From NCBI GenBank assembly GCA_965219925.1, contig OZ244795.1, positions 1,922,001-1,986,000 of the forward strand: 64,000 nt of DNA, read 5' to 3'. Shown one piece after another: positions 53,011 through 61,569 of this stretch; the stretch's first letter is position 1, and every line of letters starts with the position of its first letter. A program made the position numbers and the translations under genes. The notes beneath the pieces were generated by a model. It was not told where the DNA came from, searched no databases, and saw only the letters and a program-made list of their open reading frames with translations. The DNA is from Bin87 sp965219925 (GTDB lineage: Bacteria; Chloroflexota; Dehalococcoidia; Lucifugimonadales; UBA3495).

Positions 53011-53793
53011 TCAAATGGCAGTCCAGCCGCCGTCGACCACGAGCAGGTGTCCGGTGGTGGCGGCTGCGGAGTCGCTGGCCAGATAGATAGCGGCGCCCAC
53101 CAATTCTGCGGGTTCCATACGGCGGCCCAGGGGCATCCTGACCTGCAAATCGGCCTGTACTGAATCGGAATCGCGGTTGTCAGCTTCGAGCAGGCCTGGC
53201 GTTGTGGTGGGGCCGGGACCGATGGCGTTTACGGTGATGCCGTGCTCGGCCCATTCCAGCGCTAGGACGCGGGTCAGGTTGGCGACGCCGGCCTTGCTGG
53301 AGCAATATGCCGCGCGGTGTGGCGCGCCCACCAGCGCCAGCTGGGAAGATATGCTGATGATTCTGCCAAAGCGGTTGGGGATCATCAACCTGGCGGCGGC
53401 CTGGGCGCAGAAGAAAACGCCCTTCAGGTTGGTGTCGAGAACTGCATCCCAATCTTCCTCGGTAACCTCGAGCGCCGGCGCACGACGACGGATGCCCGCG
53501 TTGTTCACCAAAATGTCCAAGCCGCCGAGGTCGGCGGCGGCGCGCTGGATGGTGGCGTTGATGGCGGGCACCGATTGTACGTCCATGTCGTACTGATAGC
53601 TTGACCTGCCTTCGTTTCGGATTCGGCGGGCGGTATCGGCAAGGCCGGCACGCGCTGCGTCGGTGGGCAGGTCGCTGACGGCTACGTCTGCGCCGGCTTG
53701 CGCCAATCCGACCGCGAGAGCGGCTCCAATGCCTCGTGCAGCGCCCGTCACCAGAGCCTTGCGTCCGGTCAGGTCAAGTCCTGGATATGGCAT
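53011..53793 (-). CDS. Short-chain dehydrogenase/reductase
   Basis: The 260-residue classical SDR has TGAARGIGAALA (cofactor), NNAGIR, ISSQLALVG and the catalytic YCSSK with Ser upstream. The C-terminal DGGWTAI is typical. It probably reduces or oxidises a hydroxyl/keto group with NAD(P)H. The neighbours (LLM, DUF362) suggest a catabolic set but do not fix the substrate. Confidence 0.9.
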   Translation of the reverse strand: MPYPGLDLTGRKALVTGAARGIGAALAVGLAQAGADVAVSDLPTDAARAGLADTARRIRNEGRSSYQYDMDVQSVPAINATIQRAAADLGGLDILVNNAGIRRRAPALEVTEEDWDAVLDTNLKGVFFCAQAAARLMIPNRFGRIISISSQLALVGAPHRAAYCSSKAGVANLTRVLALEWAEHGITVNAIGPGPTTTPGLLEADNRDSDSVQADLQVRMPLGRRMEPAELVGAAIYLASDSAAATTGHLLVVDGGWTAI

Positions 53794-53916
53794 GGCGGCC
53801 TCCTGGTATGGTTGTTGAGGATGGCCGTGTCATTATACCTGTGATGACTCCATGTATCGTGACGATAGCGGCGGAACGTCCATCCCCGTGGCTGGCGGAT
53901 AAGGTTGGTTGGAACG

Positions 53917-54097
53917 CTCACGCGTCCCCACTTTGTCAAACCAAACTGGCCGGCTGTCATTGCGAGGAGCGTAGCGACGTGGCAATCTCGATGAGGTTGA
54001 GCACACGCCGGCAAACTACCATTGCTACGGCGACGAGATTGCCACCCCCGTATCAAGCACGGGGTCGCAATGATAGATTAATGCGGGTACGCGTGAG
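53917..54097 (-). mobile_element. MITE-like element, CTCAYGCGTACCC ends, copy b
   Basis: This copy is in inverted orientation relative to copies a and c. Its ends are CTCACGCGTCCCCAC and GCGGGTACGCGTGAG. Flanking 10-mers GGTTGGAACG and GTTTGAACCG match at 7 of 10 positions, probably a decayed duplication. It lies 52 bp before the nucleotidyltransferase start. Confidence 0.75.
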
Positions 54098-54149
54098 GTT
54101 TGAACCGGCGTTGACCCCGAAGGTTGGCGGGCGTAACATACCGCTTGCC

Positions 54150-54881
54150 ATGTATGCTTTGATATTGGCCGGAGGCGCAGGGGAGCGATTGCGGCCACTC
54201 ACCGAGTCGTTGCCTAAGCCGATGATTCCTTTGGACGGCAGGCCCATCCTGTGGCATCAGGTTCGGTGGCTGCGGGATGCGGGCGTGACCGATGTGGTTT
54301 TCCTGGTGGGGCATCTGGCAGAGGTTGTGGTGGATTACTTTGGAGACGGCAGCGAGTTTGGCATTCGGGCTCATTACAGTTATGAAGACGCCCCTCTGGG
54401 CAGGGGCGGGGCGCTACGCAAGGGCTTTGAGTTGATGCCTTCAGGAACCGACGAACCGGTGATCGCCACCAACGGAGATGTAATTACGGAAGCGAACCTG
54501 GACGATATGATCAAAGACTTCAGCAGCCGCGTTGACGCTGATACCGGGCATTTGGCAACCATCCTCACGGTGTCGATGACGAGTCCTTATGGTATCGTTG
54601 AGACTGAAGCTGATGGGGTGGTGCGGGCGTTCAATGAAAAATCGGCGCTTCCCCACGAGATTAATGCGGGCGTATACGTGCTGAACCCGGCAATTTGCGA
54701 GCTGCTGCCCGAACGGGGAGACCATGAGGTCACCACATTCCCGGTTCTGGCGGGACGAGGCCAGATGTCAGCGGTGCACTCCGGCGCGTTTTGGCGCAGC
54801 GTGGATTCGTTGAAAGATTTGCGGGAAGTCGAGCAGCATATTGCCAGCCGAACGGTGTCGAGCCGGCAGGGTGTGTATTGA
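54150..54881 (+). CDS. Sugar-phosphate nucleotidyltransferase
   Basis: The 243-residue protein has the NTP-transferase fold with YALILAGGAGERLRPLTESL (GGxGxRLxPLT signature), DGRPILWHQV, and EDAPLGRGGALRKGF. It probably makes NDP-sugar such as GDP-mannose or NDP-glucose precursors. ATG 54150 is chosen because longer readings start inside the MITE copy b. Its TGA overlaps the TTG start of the MoxR gene. Sugar and base are not certain. Confidence 0.85.
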   Translation: MYALILAGGAGERLRPLTESLPKPMIPLDGRPILWHQVRWLRDAGVTDVVFLVGHLAEVVVDYFGDGSEFGIRAHYSYEDAPLGRGGALRKGFELMPSGTDEPVIATNGDVITEANLDDMIKDFSSRVDADTGHLATILTVSMTSPYGIVETEADGVVRAFNEKSALPHEINAGVYVLNPAICELLPERGDHEVTTFPVLAGRGQMSAVHSGAFWRSVDSLKDLREVEQHIASRTVSSRQGVY

Positions 54882-55831
54882 TAACAGTTGCTGACGCGCG
54901 TCACATCGCAGACGTCGCCGCCGCCATCCGGGACAATATCCAGCTGGCGATAGTCGGCAAGGATGAAGTTATCGAGCAAACGCTGGCAGCATTGTTCAGC
55001 GCCGGCCACGTACTGGTGGAAGACGTGCCGGGGATCGGCAAAACCACGTTGGCGCGTTCACTGGCCTACTCGCTGGACTGCGATTTTCGCCGCATACAGT
55101 TTACGCCTGACCTGATGCCGTCGGACATTACGGGCATCCACTACTACAACCAGCGCAGCGGGGATTTTGAATTCAGGCCGGGGCCGGTAATATCCCAGAT
55201 AGTGCTGGCTGATGAGATCAACCGGGCTACTCCCCGGACGCAGTCGGCGCTGCTGGAAGCGATGGGCGAGCGGCAGGTTACCGTTGACCAGGAAACGGTG
55301 ACTTTGCCGGTTCCGTTTCTGGTGCTGGCAACCCAGAACCCCATTGAGTTGGAAGGGACGTTTCCGCTGCCTGAAGCGCAAATCGACCGCTTTCTGTTGC
55401 GCCTGAGATTGGGATATCCGTCGGAGGACGACGAAGAGGCGATGTTGCAGCGGTTCGAGAACGCGGATCCGCTATCCTCATTAACGCCCGTTGCAACTGC
55501 CGCAGACGTGGTGCGAATCCAGCAGATGGTACGACAGGTTTATATGGATCCGGTACTGCGTAATTATCTGATGCAGTTGACACGCGCCACACGGGTTCAT
55601 CCGGACGTTGAACTGGGGGCGAGCCCGCGGGCCACATTAGGTCTGTATCGTTGCGCCCAGGCCCTGGCCGGCATTCGTGGGCAGGAATACGTTACGCCGG
55701 ACGACATAAAATCCCTGGCGGCGCCAGCGTTGGCCCACCGCATCATTCTGAAAGGCATGGCGCGGCTCCGCGAACGCAGCCAGGAGTCGGTGGTCGCCGA
55801 GTTGCTAGAGGAGCAGCGGGTGCCGATTTAG
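54878..55831 (+). CDS. MoxR-family AAA+ ATPase without its usual partner
   Basis: The 317-residue protein is a MoxR ATPase: VEDVPGIGKTTLARSLA (Walker A), ADEINRATPRTQSALLEAMG (Walker B), ATQNPIELEGTFPLPEAQ and a C-terminal lid. Start TTG 54878 overlaps the previous stop and gives coupled translation. MoxR is usually followed by DUF58 and transglutaminase genes; here the next 38 bp lead to an inserted repeat and a glutaredoxin. It probably acts as a chaperone in assembly of a partner that may be absent. Confidence 0.88.
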   Translation: MITVADARHIADVAAAIRDNIQLAIVGKDEVIEQTLAALFSAGHVLVEDVPGIGKTTLARSLAYSLDCDFRRIQFTPDLMPSDITGIHYYNQRSGDFEFRPGPVISQIVLADEINRATPRTQSALLEAMGERQVTVDQETVTLPVPFLVLATQNPIELEGTFPLPEAQIDRFLLRLRLGYPSEDDEEAMLQRFENADPLSSLTPVATAADVVRIQQMVRQVYMDPVLRNYLMQLTRATRVHPDVELGASPRATLGLYRCAQALAGIRGQEYVTPDDIKSLAAPALAHRIILKGMARLRERSQESVVAELLEEQRVPI

Positions 55832-55869
55832 AAGAGTCGGTACCCGGGTGGGGCTCAACGGTTCGTGGT

Positions 55870-56102
55870 CTCACGCGTACCCATTTTAATCTGTCATTGC
55901 GACCCCGTGCTTGATACGGGGGTGGCAATCTCGTCGCCGTAGCAATGCTGGTTTGCCGACGTGTGTTCAACCTCAACGAGATTGCCACGTGGTTCGACAG
56001 GCTCACCATGAGCGGCTGCGCTCCTCGCAATGACAGGTAGGGGTGGGCGCCCTTCTCAATGACAGTAGGCCAGTTTGGTTTGACAAAGTGGATACGCATG
56101 AG
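55870..56102 (+). mobile_element. MITE-like element, CTCAYGCGTACCC ends, copy c
   Basis: The 233-bp element starts CTCACGCGTACCCATTT and ends GGATACGCATGAG. It is flanked by a perfect 10-bp duplication GGTTCGTGGT at 55860-55869 and 56103-56112. It has the GTCATTGCGA core in the same orientation as copy a. It lies 38 bp after the MoxR stop. Confidence 0.85.
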
Positions 56103-56201
56103 GGTTCGTGGTGCGTTGCGAAATTAATTGCGCCTACGTACAATTACGTATCCCGATGCGATACCCGTGCGCCAGACGTGCGCGACATTCAGGAGTTTGT
56201 T

Positions 56202-56432
56202 TTGACCACCGAAGCCCAACCGGAGATCATTCTTTATACCCACCCGGACTGTCCATTTTCGGCGCAGGCCAAGATGCATTATCGTCGCCAGCGAGTTGCA
56301 TATACCGAGATAGATGTGTCCAAGCGACCGGATCAGGTGCCCGCATTGCTGGAGCTTTCCGGCGGAGAGCGCATTACGCCGATCATCGTGGAGAACGGCG
56401 CCGTAACCATCGGTTTCCAGGGCGGGTTTTGA
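56202..56432 (+). CDS. Small glutaredoxin-like protein
   Basis: The 76-residue glutaredoxin-fold protein has CPFS as the active motif in YTHPDCPFSAQAKM and GERITPIIVENGAVTIGFQG near the end. The start is TTG 56202 with AGGAG 6 bp upstream; a longer reading would start inside the repeat. It probably reduces disulfides or binds Fe-S. The second Cys is Ser, so it is monothiol. Confidence 0.78.
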   Translation: MTTEAQPEIILYTHPDCPFSAQAKMHYRRQRVAYTEIDVSKRPDQVPALLELSGGERITPIIVENGAVTIGFQGGF

Positions 56433-56535
56433 GACTTTTAGACGCGGGGCCGTGCGCCCCGAAATTCGCCAGGTGCGACCAGAGTCGCAACATCCGCAAT
56501 GCAGCGCAGGAAGTTTGGTGATTTGCCTTAGTGTC

Positions 56536-56701
56536 CAGGGCTATCGCATATGGAATTACAGCTACGTCACTCCGGCGAAAGCCGGAGTCCAGAGCTTGTA
56601 ATCTGCTGTATTTTCGCAGCGAAGCTAGCGACATTGTTCACTAGATTCCCGCTTTCGCGGGAATGACGGCGGTTAATTGGTCCATATGCGATAGCCCTGA
56701 A
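56536..56701. mobile_element. MITE-like element, ISAs1-like ends, copy 2
   Basis: The ends are a perfect 18-bp inverted repeat: CAGGGCTATCGCATATGG (56536-56553) and its complement at 56682-56699. The element is bounded by an exact 8-bp duplication TTAGTGTC at 56528-56535 and 56702-56709. Its right edge is 18 bp before the recA -35 box. It fills most of the 56433-56784 spacer. Confidence 0.87.
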
Positions 56702-56718
56702 TTAGTGTCATTGGGTCA

Positions 56719-56747
56719 TTGAGTAAATGGAACACACGTGCTAATAT
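56719..56747 (+). promoter_or_regulatory. Candidate recA promoter
   Basis: TTGAGT (56719-56724) is a -35 box, with a 17-bp spacer and TAATAT (56742-56747) as -10. It fits a sigma-70-type promoter 38 bp upstream of the ATG of recA. Read by eye. Confidence 0.55.
56730..56741 (+). promoter_or_regulatory. Candidate LexA (SOS) box in the recA promoter
   Basis: GAACACACGTGC matches the Gram-positive-type SOS box GAAC-RNRY-GTTY with one core mismatch. It lies inside the spacer of the recA promoter, where a bound repressor would block RNA polymerase. The LexA type used by this organism is unknown, so this is inference. Confidence 0.42.
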
Positions 56748-56784
56748 GCGCGTAGATACAGTGCAGTAGGGAGGAAGAAACGCA

Positions 56785-57903
56785 ATGGCAATCAACGCCG
56801 AGATACTCAATCTGGATAAGGACAAACTGGCAGCCCTGGAGTCGGCCCTGGGCCGTATCGAGAAGGATCACGGCCGGGGCGCGGTGATGCAGGGCAATGA
56901 CCAGGTAGCGCATCTGATAACCAACGTCATTCCGACGGGGTCGTTGTCGCTGGACCTGGCGCTGGGAGTGGGTGGATTGCCGAGGGGCCGGGTTACCGAA
57001 ATTTACGGTGGAGAGTCAGCCGGCAAGTCCACGCTGGCGATTCACATAATGACCGAAACACAACGTATGGGTGGTTTGGCGGCATACGTTGACGTCGAGC
57101 ACGCGCTGGACCCACAGTATGCCACCAATTGCGGACTGGACCTGGACAAGTTGCTTATTTCACAACCGGACTCCGCGGAGCAAGCATTGGACATTACCGA
57201 GCAGTTGGTTCGGAGCGGAGCCATCGATGCCATCGTCATCGATAGCGTGGCAGCGCTGGTGCCGCAAGCCGAGATCGACGGCGATATGGGCGACGCTCAC
57301 GTGGGTATGCAGGCCAGGCTGATGTCACAAGCGCTGCGGAAACTTACCTCGGCCATCAACCGGTCCCGAACCGCGGTGATATTCATTAACCAGATTCGCG
57401 AAAAGATCGGCGTTTCTTACGGAAGCCCTGAGGTTACACCCGGTGGCCGCGCGCTCAAGTTCTACAGCTCGGTACGCATCGACCTGCGACGTTCAGAGTC
57501 CTTGAAGCAGGGCTCGGAGATTATCGGGAATCGGGTGCGGGCGCGCATTGTAAAAAATAAGGTGGCGGCGCCGTTTCGGGTGGCCGAGTTTGACATCATG
57601 TTCAACCTGGGCATCAGTAAGGTGGGCGATCTGCTGGATATCGGCGTATCGCGCGGTATCGTCAAGAAAGCCGGCGCCTTCTATTCCTACGGAGAAACCC
57701 GGTTGGGGCAAGGCAGGGAGAATTCCAAGAATTTCCTGCTGGAGCGCACCGATATTTCGGAAGAGATTGAGGCCCTGATCCGCGGGGACTTGGAACCGGA
57801 GGAAAAAACGCCTGAGGAAACCGCCGGCAATGGTCATGGCGACGCCGGTGTAGCGGCAACGGATGAGCATGTTGCAGACGCCAGCGCCATCAGCCTGAAT
57901 TAG
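56785..57903 (+). CDS. recA: Recombinase A
   Basis: RecA forms filaments on single-stranded DNA, drives strand exchange and triggers LexA autocleavage. The Walker A GGESAGKST is slightly changed from the standard GPESSGKTT. IDSVAALVPQAEIDGDMGD, NQIREKIGVSYGSPEVTPGG and a low-complexity acidic C-terminus of about 40 residues follow. AGGGAGG lies 10 bp before the ATG. recX follows after 2 bp, so the pair is one unit. Confidence 0.98.
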   Translation: MAINAEILNLDKDKLAALESALGRIEKDHGRGAVMQGNDQVAHLITNVIPTGSLSLDLALGVGGLPRGRVTEIYGGESAGKSTLAIHIMTETQRMGGLAAYVDVEHALDPQYATNCGLDLDKLLISQPDSAEQALDITEQLVRSGAIDAIVIDSVAALVPQAEIDGDMGDAHVGMQARLMSQALRKLTSAINRSRTAVIFINQIREKIGVSYGSPEVTPGGRALKFYSSVRIDLRRSESLKQGSEIIGNRVRARIVKNKVAAPFRVAEFDIMFNLGISKVGDLLDIGVSRGIVKKAGAFYSYGETRLGQGRENSKNFLLERTDISEEIEALIRGDLEPEEKTPEETAGNGHGDAGVAATDEHVADASAISLN

Positions 57904-57905
57904 CC

Positions 57906-58439
57906 ATGCAACCCGTCGATACCGCAAGGCACAAGCAATCGTCAAGCGCCGATGGTTCGGACGATTCCTACAGCTGGGCGCTACAAGTTGCCTTTCGGTT
58001 CATGGGCTTTCGGTCCAGGTCCGTCGACGAGGTGCGGAAGCGCGTAGGCAGACAATTTTCGGAGCCGGTGACGCAAAAGGTACTGGATGCGTTGGCCGGA
58101 TACGGATATCTCGATGATGCGGCGTTCGCCGTGGCGTGGAGGGATGCCCGAAGTCGGCGGGGCCCGCGAGGGGTGGCGCTTTTGCGGCGAGAGCTCCGGC
58201 AGAAAGGGTTGCAGCCTGACGTAATCGACGCCGCGCTGGAAGAGGTGGATGAGGCTGCCAACGCTTACCGCGCCGGCGCCCGCCGCGCAGAACGGTGGTT
58301 GCAATCTGATGGGATTGCGGCGGGTGAATTTCGCGCGAAGATGTGGGGATTTCTGCAGCGGCGTGGATTCAGCAGCGGCGTTTGTCGCGACACGGTAGAA
58401 CGCCTGCGGATGGACTTCGCCGGCGAACCGGATGATTAG
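57906..58439 (+). CDS. recX: RecX regulator of RecA
   Basis: RecX binds the RecA filament and restrains it. The 177-residue protein is made of helical three-helix repeats: FMGFRSRSVDEVRKRVG, LAGYGYLDDAAFAVAWRDAR and QKGLQPDVIDAALEEV. It is normal size. The close link to recA supports the call. Its stop overlaps the convergent zinc-finger membrane gene by 4 bp. Confidence 0.92.
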   Translation: MQPVDTARHKQSSSADGSDDSYSWALQVAFRFMGFRSRSVDEVRKRVGRQFSEPVTQKVLDALAGYGYLDDAAFAVAWRDARSRRGPRGVALLRRELRQKGLQPDVIDAALEEVDEAANAYRAGARRAERWLQSDGIAAGEFRAKMWGFLQRRGFSSGVCRDTVERLRMDFAGEPDD

Positions 58440-58942
58440 AGGCGCACCCTCCCGACGGCGATCAAAACTCCGCCGCCGGCGGCCAGGATACCCCACAGGC
58501 TGACCGCAATAGGCCAGGAAAAAACCAGCGAGATCAGGGTAGCCAGGACTACGGTGGCACCCGCAATGTACATCAGGCCACGGCTGCGTTTCAGGTTCAC
58601 CGCCCGGCTGATCAATTCCCCGGAGCCGTATCCGGTGGCCAACGGCATGATGATACTCGCCAACCAGTAACCGGCATAAACCGTGACGAAATACCAGATC
58701 ACTACGGATACCAACAGGATGGTGGCGGCGACAATTATTGCACGGACGTAGTTCGCTGGACGTACGTCGAAGGTAGGTAGTGGCCGCGCCCGACCGCACT
58801 CCCGGCATCTGATGCCCACCGGAGCCTGAACCAGGCAACTGGTGCAGATGGGCCGGCCGCACTGGCTGCAAGACAAACCCGTTTGGGTCGCCGGGTGCCA
58901 ATGGCAGGTCAGGGTCTGTGGTTCGGTTTGGGGGTTAGCCAT
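58436..58942 (-). CDS. Membrane protein with N-terminal zinc fingers
   Basis: The 168-residue protein has CHWHPATQTGLSCSQCG, then CTSCL and CRECG, a B-box-like double zinc finger, followed by four predicted transmembrane helices (about residues 65-165). Such zinc-finger-plus-membrane proteins are found near rhomboid proteases and in Actinobacteria/Chloroflexota, but this one has no protease motif. Its role is unknown. Confidence 0.75.
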   Translation of the reverse strand: MANPQTEPQTLTCHWHPATQTGLSCSQCGRPICTSCLVQAPVGIRCRECGRARPLPTFDVRPANYVRAIIVAATILLVSVVIWYFVTVYAGYWLASIIMPLATGYGSGELISRAVNLKRSRGLMYIAGATVVLATLISLVFSWPIAVSLWGILAAGGGVLIAVGRVRL

Positions 58943-59008
58943 TGGTGATGTCGCTTGATAGCTCGTCGATTCCTGGCATAGAGTCCTGAAATGGACCTGC
59001 TACCAACA

Positions 59009-59716
59009 TTACGCGCGGTGAGTCATTGGCGGATTCGGGGACCTGGACAACCATCTTTCCCGGTCGGATATGTCACGATCCCTCAGCAGTCGATTGAACA
59101 ATACCTTGAGTTTGGATTCGTCCGGCGCGAGCGGTTCTCCGTTGGCCAGCATCCGTTTCAATATTATGACACCGGAACCGCAGGCCGCAAAGAGTGTGAG
59201 TTGCAGCGAATCGCCCAACAGGATGAGTTGGTCGGGAAAAACCGCGCTTACGAACGGGAGCGCCACCAAAACCGCTAACATCCACTCGGCTGATCTGCGG
59301 GTGGCTCGCCAACCGATCAGATATACCAACAAGGCCGCAATGAACAATGACGGCGACATTGCCAATACGCCACCTGCCCACACTCCAACGCTGCGGCCTC
59401 CGGTGAACCTCAGGAAGGGAGACCAACAGTTGCCGAGCATTACAAAAACGGGAATCAAGGCAAAAAAAACGGTGGATGTATCCGGCTGTGCCAGGGACAT
59501 GGCAACCGATAGAGCCAGCGCTCCCCGGCCGAAGTCGATTACCACGACCACAGCCATCCAGCGTTTGCCCAGTTGCCGGGCAAGATTGCTGCCGCCGGTG
59601 TTGCCGCTGCCGTGTTGTCGGAGGTCGATGTGGCCGACACAACGGGCCAACAGGTACGACGCAGGGATGGCTCCCAGGGCGTAGGCGGAGATGCAGAGCA
59701 GGATGAGAGTGAACAT
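59009..59716 (-). CDS. plsY: Glycerol-3-phosphate acyltransferase PlsY
   Basis: PlsY transfers an acyl group from acyl-phosphate to glycerol-3-phosphate at the inner membrane to begin phospholipid synthesis. It has ALGAIPASYLLAR, RQHGSGNTGGSNLARQLG, DFGRGALALSVA and FTGGRSVGVWAGG, the four conserved motifs. It has 235 residues and about five membrane segments. It lies in the ymdB-PHP-plsY series. Confidence 0.93.
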   Translation of the reverse strand: MFTLILLCISAYALGAIPASYLLARCVGHIDLRQHGSGNTGGSNLARQLGKRWMAVVVVIDFGRGALALSVAMSLAQPDTSTVFFALIPVFVMLGNCWSPFLRFTGGRSVGVWAGGVLAMSPSLFIAALLVYLIGWRATRRSAEWMLAVLVALPFVSAVFPDQLILLGDSLQLTLFAACGSGVIILKRMLANGEPLAPDESKLKVLFNRLLRDRDISDRERWLSRSPNPPMTHRA

Positions 59717-59769
59717 GATTCCGCCGGCGGTTTAGCGGGACAGAACGGGTCAGCCGCAAGGAATTGGAA

Positions 59770-60648
59770 TCAGGGGCGGGCCGCGGCCAACCTGCGGGCG
59801 GCTTCCTCAAGGCGTTCCACCGATTCCATGGGAGGGCCGTTTACGCCGGGCACCGGTTCTCGGGCATTGCCGCTGTGGTGATAGTCGCTGCCGCCGCAGG
59901 GAATCAGGTCGTAGGCGCGGGCCACATCCGCCAGCCAGTCCACTGTTGCCTCGTCATACATGGAGTAGTGCACTTCCATACCGTGCAGGCCGGCAGCCTT
60001 GAGTTCTTCCACCGTTTCGATGAGTGATTGTTCAGGCTCCGGCTCGTTGCCGCGGCGTTCAAACCAGGGGTGGGCGAAAACAGCGACGCCACCCACATCG
60101 TTGAGGAGTTTTACGGCGTCCGGTGGGGTCAACTTGGAACGTTCGACGTAGGCTTTGCCGTTTCGACCCAAATACTCCCGAAACGCATCGCCGGGTTCGC
60201 TAAAGTAGCCAGCTTCGACCAGCGCCTGAGCGACGTGGGGACGGCCTACGGAGGCATCGCCGGCGATTTCCAGCACGCGTTGCCATTCAATGTGCATCCC
60301 GAATTCAGCGAGTTTGTGAACCATGCCTTCACCGCGGGCCAGGCGACCCTGCCGAAACCCGACCAGCACCTCCTGGAAGCCAGGGTCTTCGATATCCATG
60401 AAGTAGCCCAGCATGTGCACTTCCCCGCCGGGAACGTCGCAACTCAGTTCTATCCCGGGGATCAGGCGCATGCCTGGTATGCGGTCGACCGCCAGTTGGG
60501 CTTCTGCCAGGCCTGCCGTAGTGTCGTGATCGGACACAGAGATGGTTTGCAATCCGCTGGACGCAGCGAGCTGCACCAGTTCAGTGGGAGTCAGACGCCC
60601 ATCGGAGGCGGTGGTGTGAAGATGGAGGTCAACGGTAATCGGCATCAT
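59770..60648 (-). CDS. PHP-domain phosphoesterase
   Basis: The 292-residue protein has the PHP metal motifs: DLHLHTTASDG, SVSDHDTTAG, PGIELSCD, AHPWFE and CGGSDYHH. Relatives act on nucleoside 3',5'-bisphosphates (RNase AM type) or as 5'-3' exonucleases of short RNA. A link with the adjacent RNase Y and YmdB genes suggests RNA turnover. The exact substrate is open. Two ATGs in tandem exist; the first is used. Confidence 0.87.
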   Translation of the reverse strand: MMPITVDLHLHTTASDGRLTPTELVQLAASSGLQTISVSDHDTTAGLAEAQLAVDRIPGMRLIPGIELSCDVPGGEVHMLGYFMDIEDPGFQEVLVGFRQGRLARGEGMVHKLAEFGMHIEWQRVLEIAGDASVGRPHVAQALVEAGYFSEPGDAFREYLGRNGKAYVERSKLTPPDAVKLLNDVGGVAVFAHPWFERRGNEPEPEQSLIETVEELKAAGLHGMEVHYSMYDEATVDWLADVARAYDLIPCGGSDYHHSGNAREPVPGVNGPPMESVERLEEAARRLAAARP

Positions 60649-60678
60649 TTCTCCGTGGTGATATTCGGCGGGTTGGGG

Positions 60679-61452
60679 TTAGTCGACGGCGCGGTCGATG
60701 CGTACGATGTTGGTGGCGCGGCCGGTAGCATCGTCGATATCGATCAGCACCGAGTTCAGGATACATGGGCCGGAAGCCGGTTCGAATCGCTGGGGCAATC
60801 CGGTGCGGAAACGTTCCAGGACAGGAGCCCGTTCAGTCCCGATAACCGAGTCGACGGGGCCGGTCATTCCCAAATCGCTGACGTAAGCCGTGCCGCCGGG
60901 CAATATGCGGCTATCGGCGGTGCCGACGTGGGTGTGCGTGCCAACCACAGCGCTGACCCTGCCGTCCAAATACCAGCCCAATCCCTGTTTCTCGGAAGTG
61001 GCTTCGGCGTGGAAATCGACCAATACCGTTCGGGGAGGCGATCCCAACTCGGCTTCGGCTTCAAGCAGGCGCTTGTCCGCTTCGCGAAAGGGGCAGTCGA
61101 TGGGCGGCATGAACACACGGCCCTGGAGGTTCAGAACCATAACGTCGCCGTGCATCAACCAGCCGCGCCCCGGCGCTCCGAAATAGTTGGCGGGGCGCAA
61201 CAGGGGAAATTCATCGAAGTGAGGCAGGATTTCCTTTTTGTCCCAAATGTGGTTGCCGGACGTCATTACGTCGACGCCGGCGTTCAGCAGCGCCTGAGCC
61301 GTCTTGGGCGTGAGGCCAAAGCCTCCGGCGGTATTCTCGGCGTTGGCGGTAACCAGGTCGATGTGAAGTTCCTGGCGCAACCTGGGTAGCAGCGCGGCCA
61401 AAGTGTTGCGCCCAGGTTTGCCAATGATGTCGCCAATCATCAGTACGCGCAT
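60679..61452 (-). CDS. ymdB: YmdB-type metallophosphoesterase (TIGR00282)
   Basis: YmdB is a cyclic nucleotide phosphodiesterase that works near RNase Y. It has MIGDIIGKPGRNTL, ANAENTAGGFGLT, TSGNHIWDKKEI, VDFHAEATSEK and VGTHTHVGTADSRIL, the expected double-metal site. ATG 61452 (MRVLMIGD) is chosen, giving 257 residues as in homologues; the longer reading adds 29 odd residues. It follows rny by 117 bp. Confidence 0.93.
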   Translation of the reverse strand: MRVLMIGDIIGKPGRNTLAALLPRLRQELHIDLVTANAENTAGGFGLTPKTAQALLNAGVDVMTSGNHIWDKKEILPHFDEFPLLRPANYFGAPGRGWLMHGDVMVLNLQGRVFMPPIDCPFREADKRLLEAEAELGSPPRTVLVDFHAEATSEKQGLGWYLDGRVSAVVGTHTHVGTADSRILPGGTAYVSDLGMTGPVDSVIGTERAPVLERFRTGLPQRFEPASGPCILNSVLIDIDDATGRATNIVRIDRAVD

Positions 61453-61569
61453 CGTGATGATAATCTCCGTTGGGGCTGGCGCAATGGTTCGCAAAAAAGC
61501 GGGCCCGGAGCGTGTGAGGCAAGGAGGCTCCGGACCCACGATGTTGTACCGGGTGAAGTATGCGGTGCG

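Noticed and set aside
53736..54149. An upstream extension of the nucleotidyltransferase
   Set aside because: It reads through the MITE copy b and contains repeat-derived residues; the conserved domain starts at 54150.
60028..61389. A 453-residue plus-strand frame opposite the PHP and ymdB genes
   Set aside because: The two minus-strand genes have clear catalytic motifs, while this frame has none.
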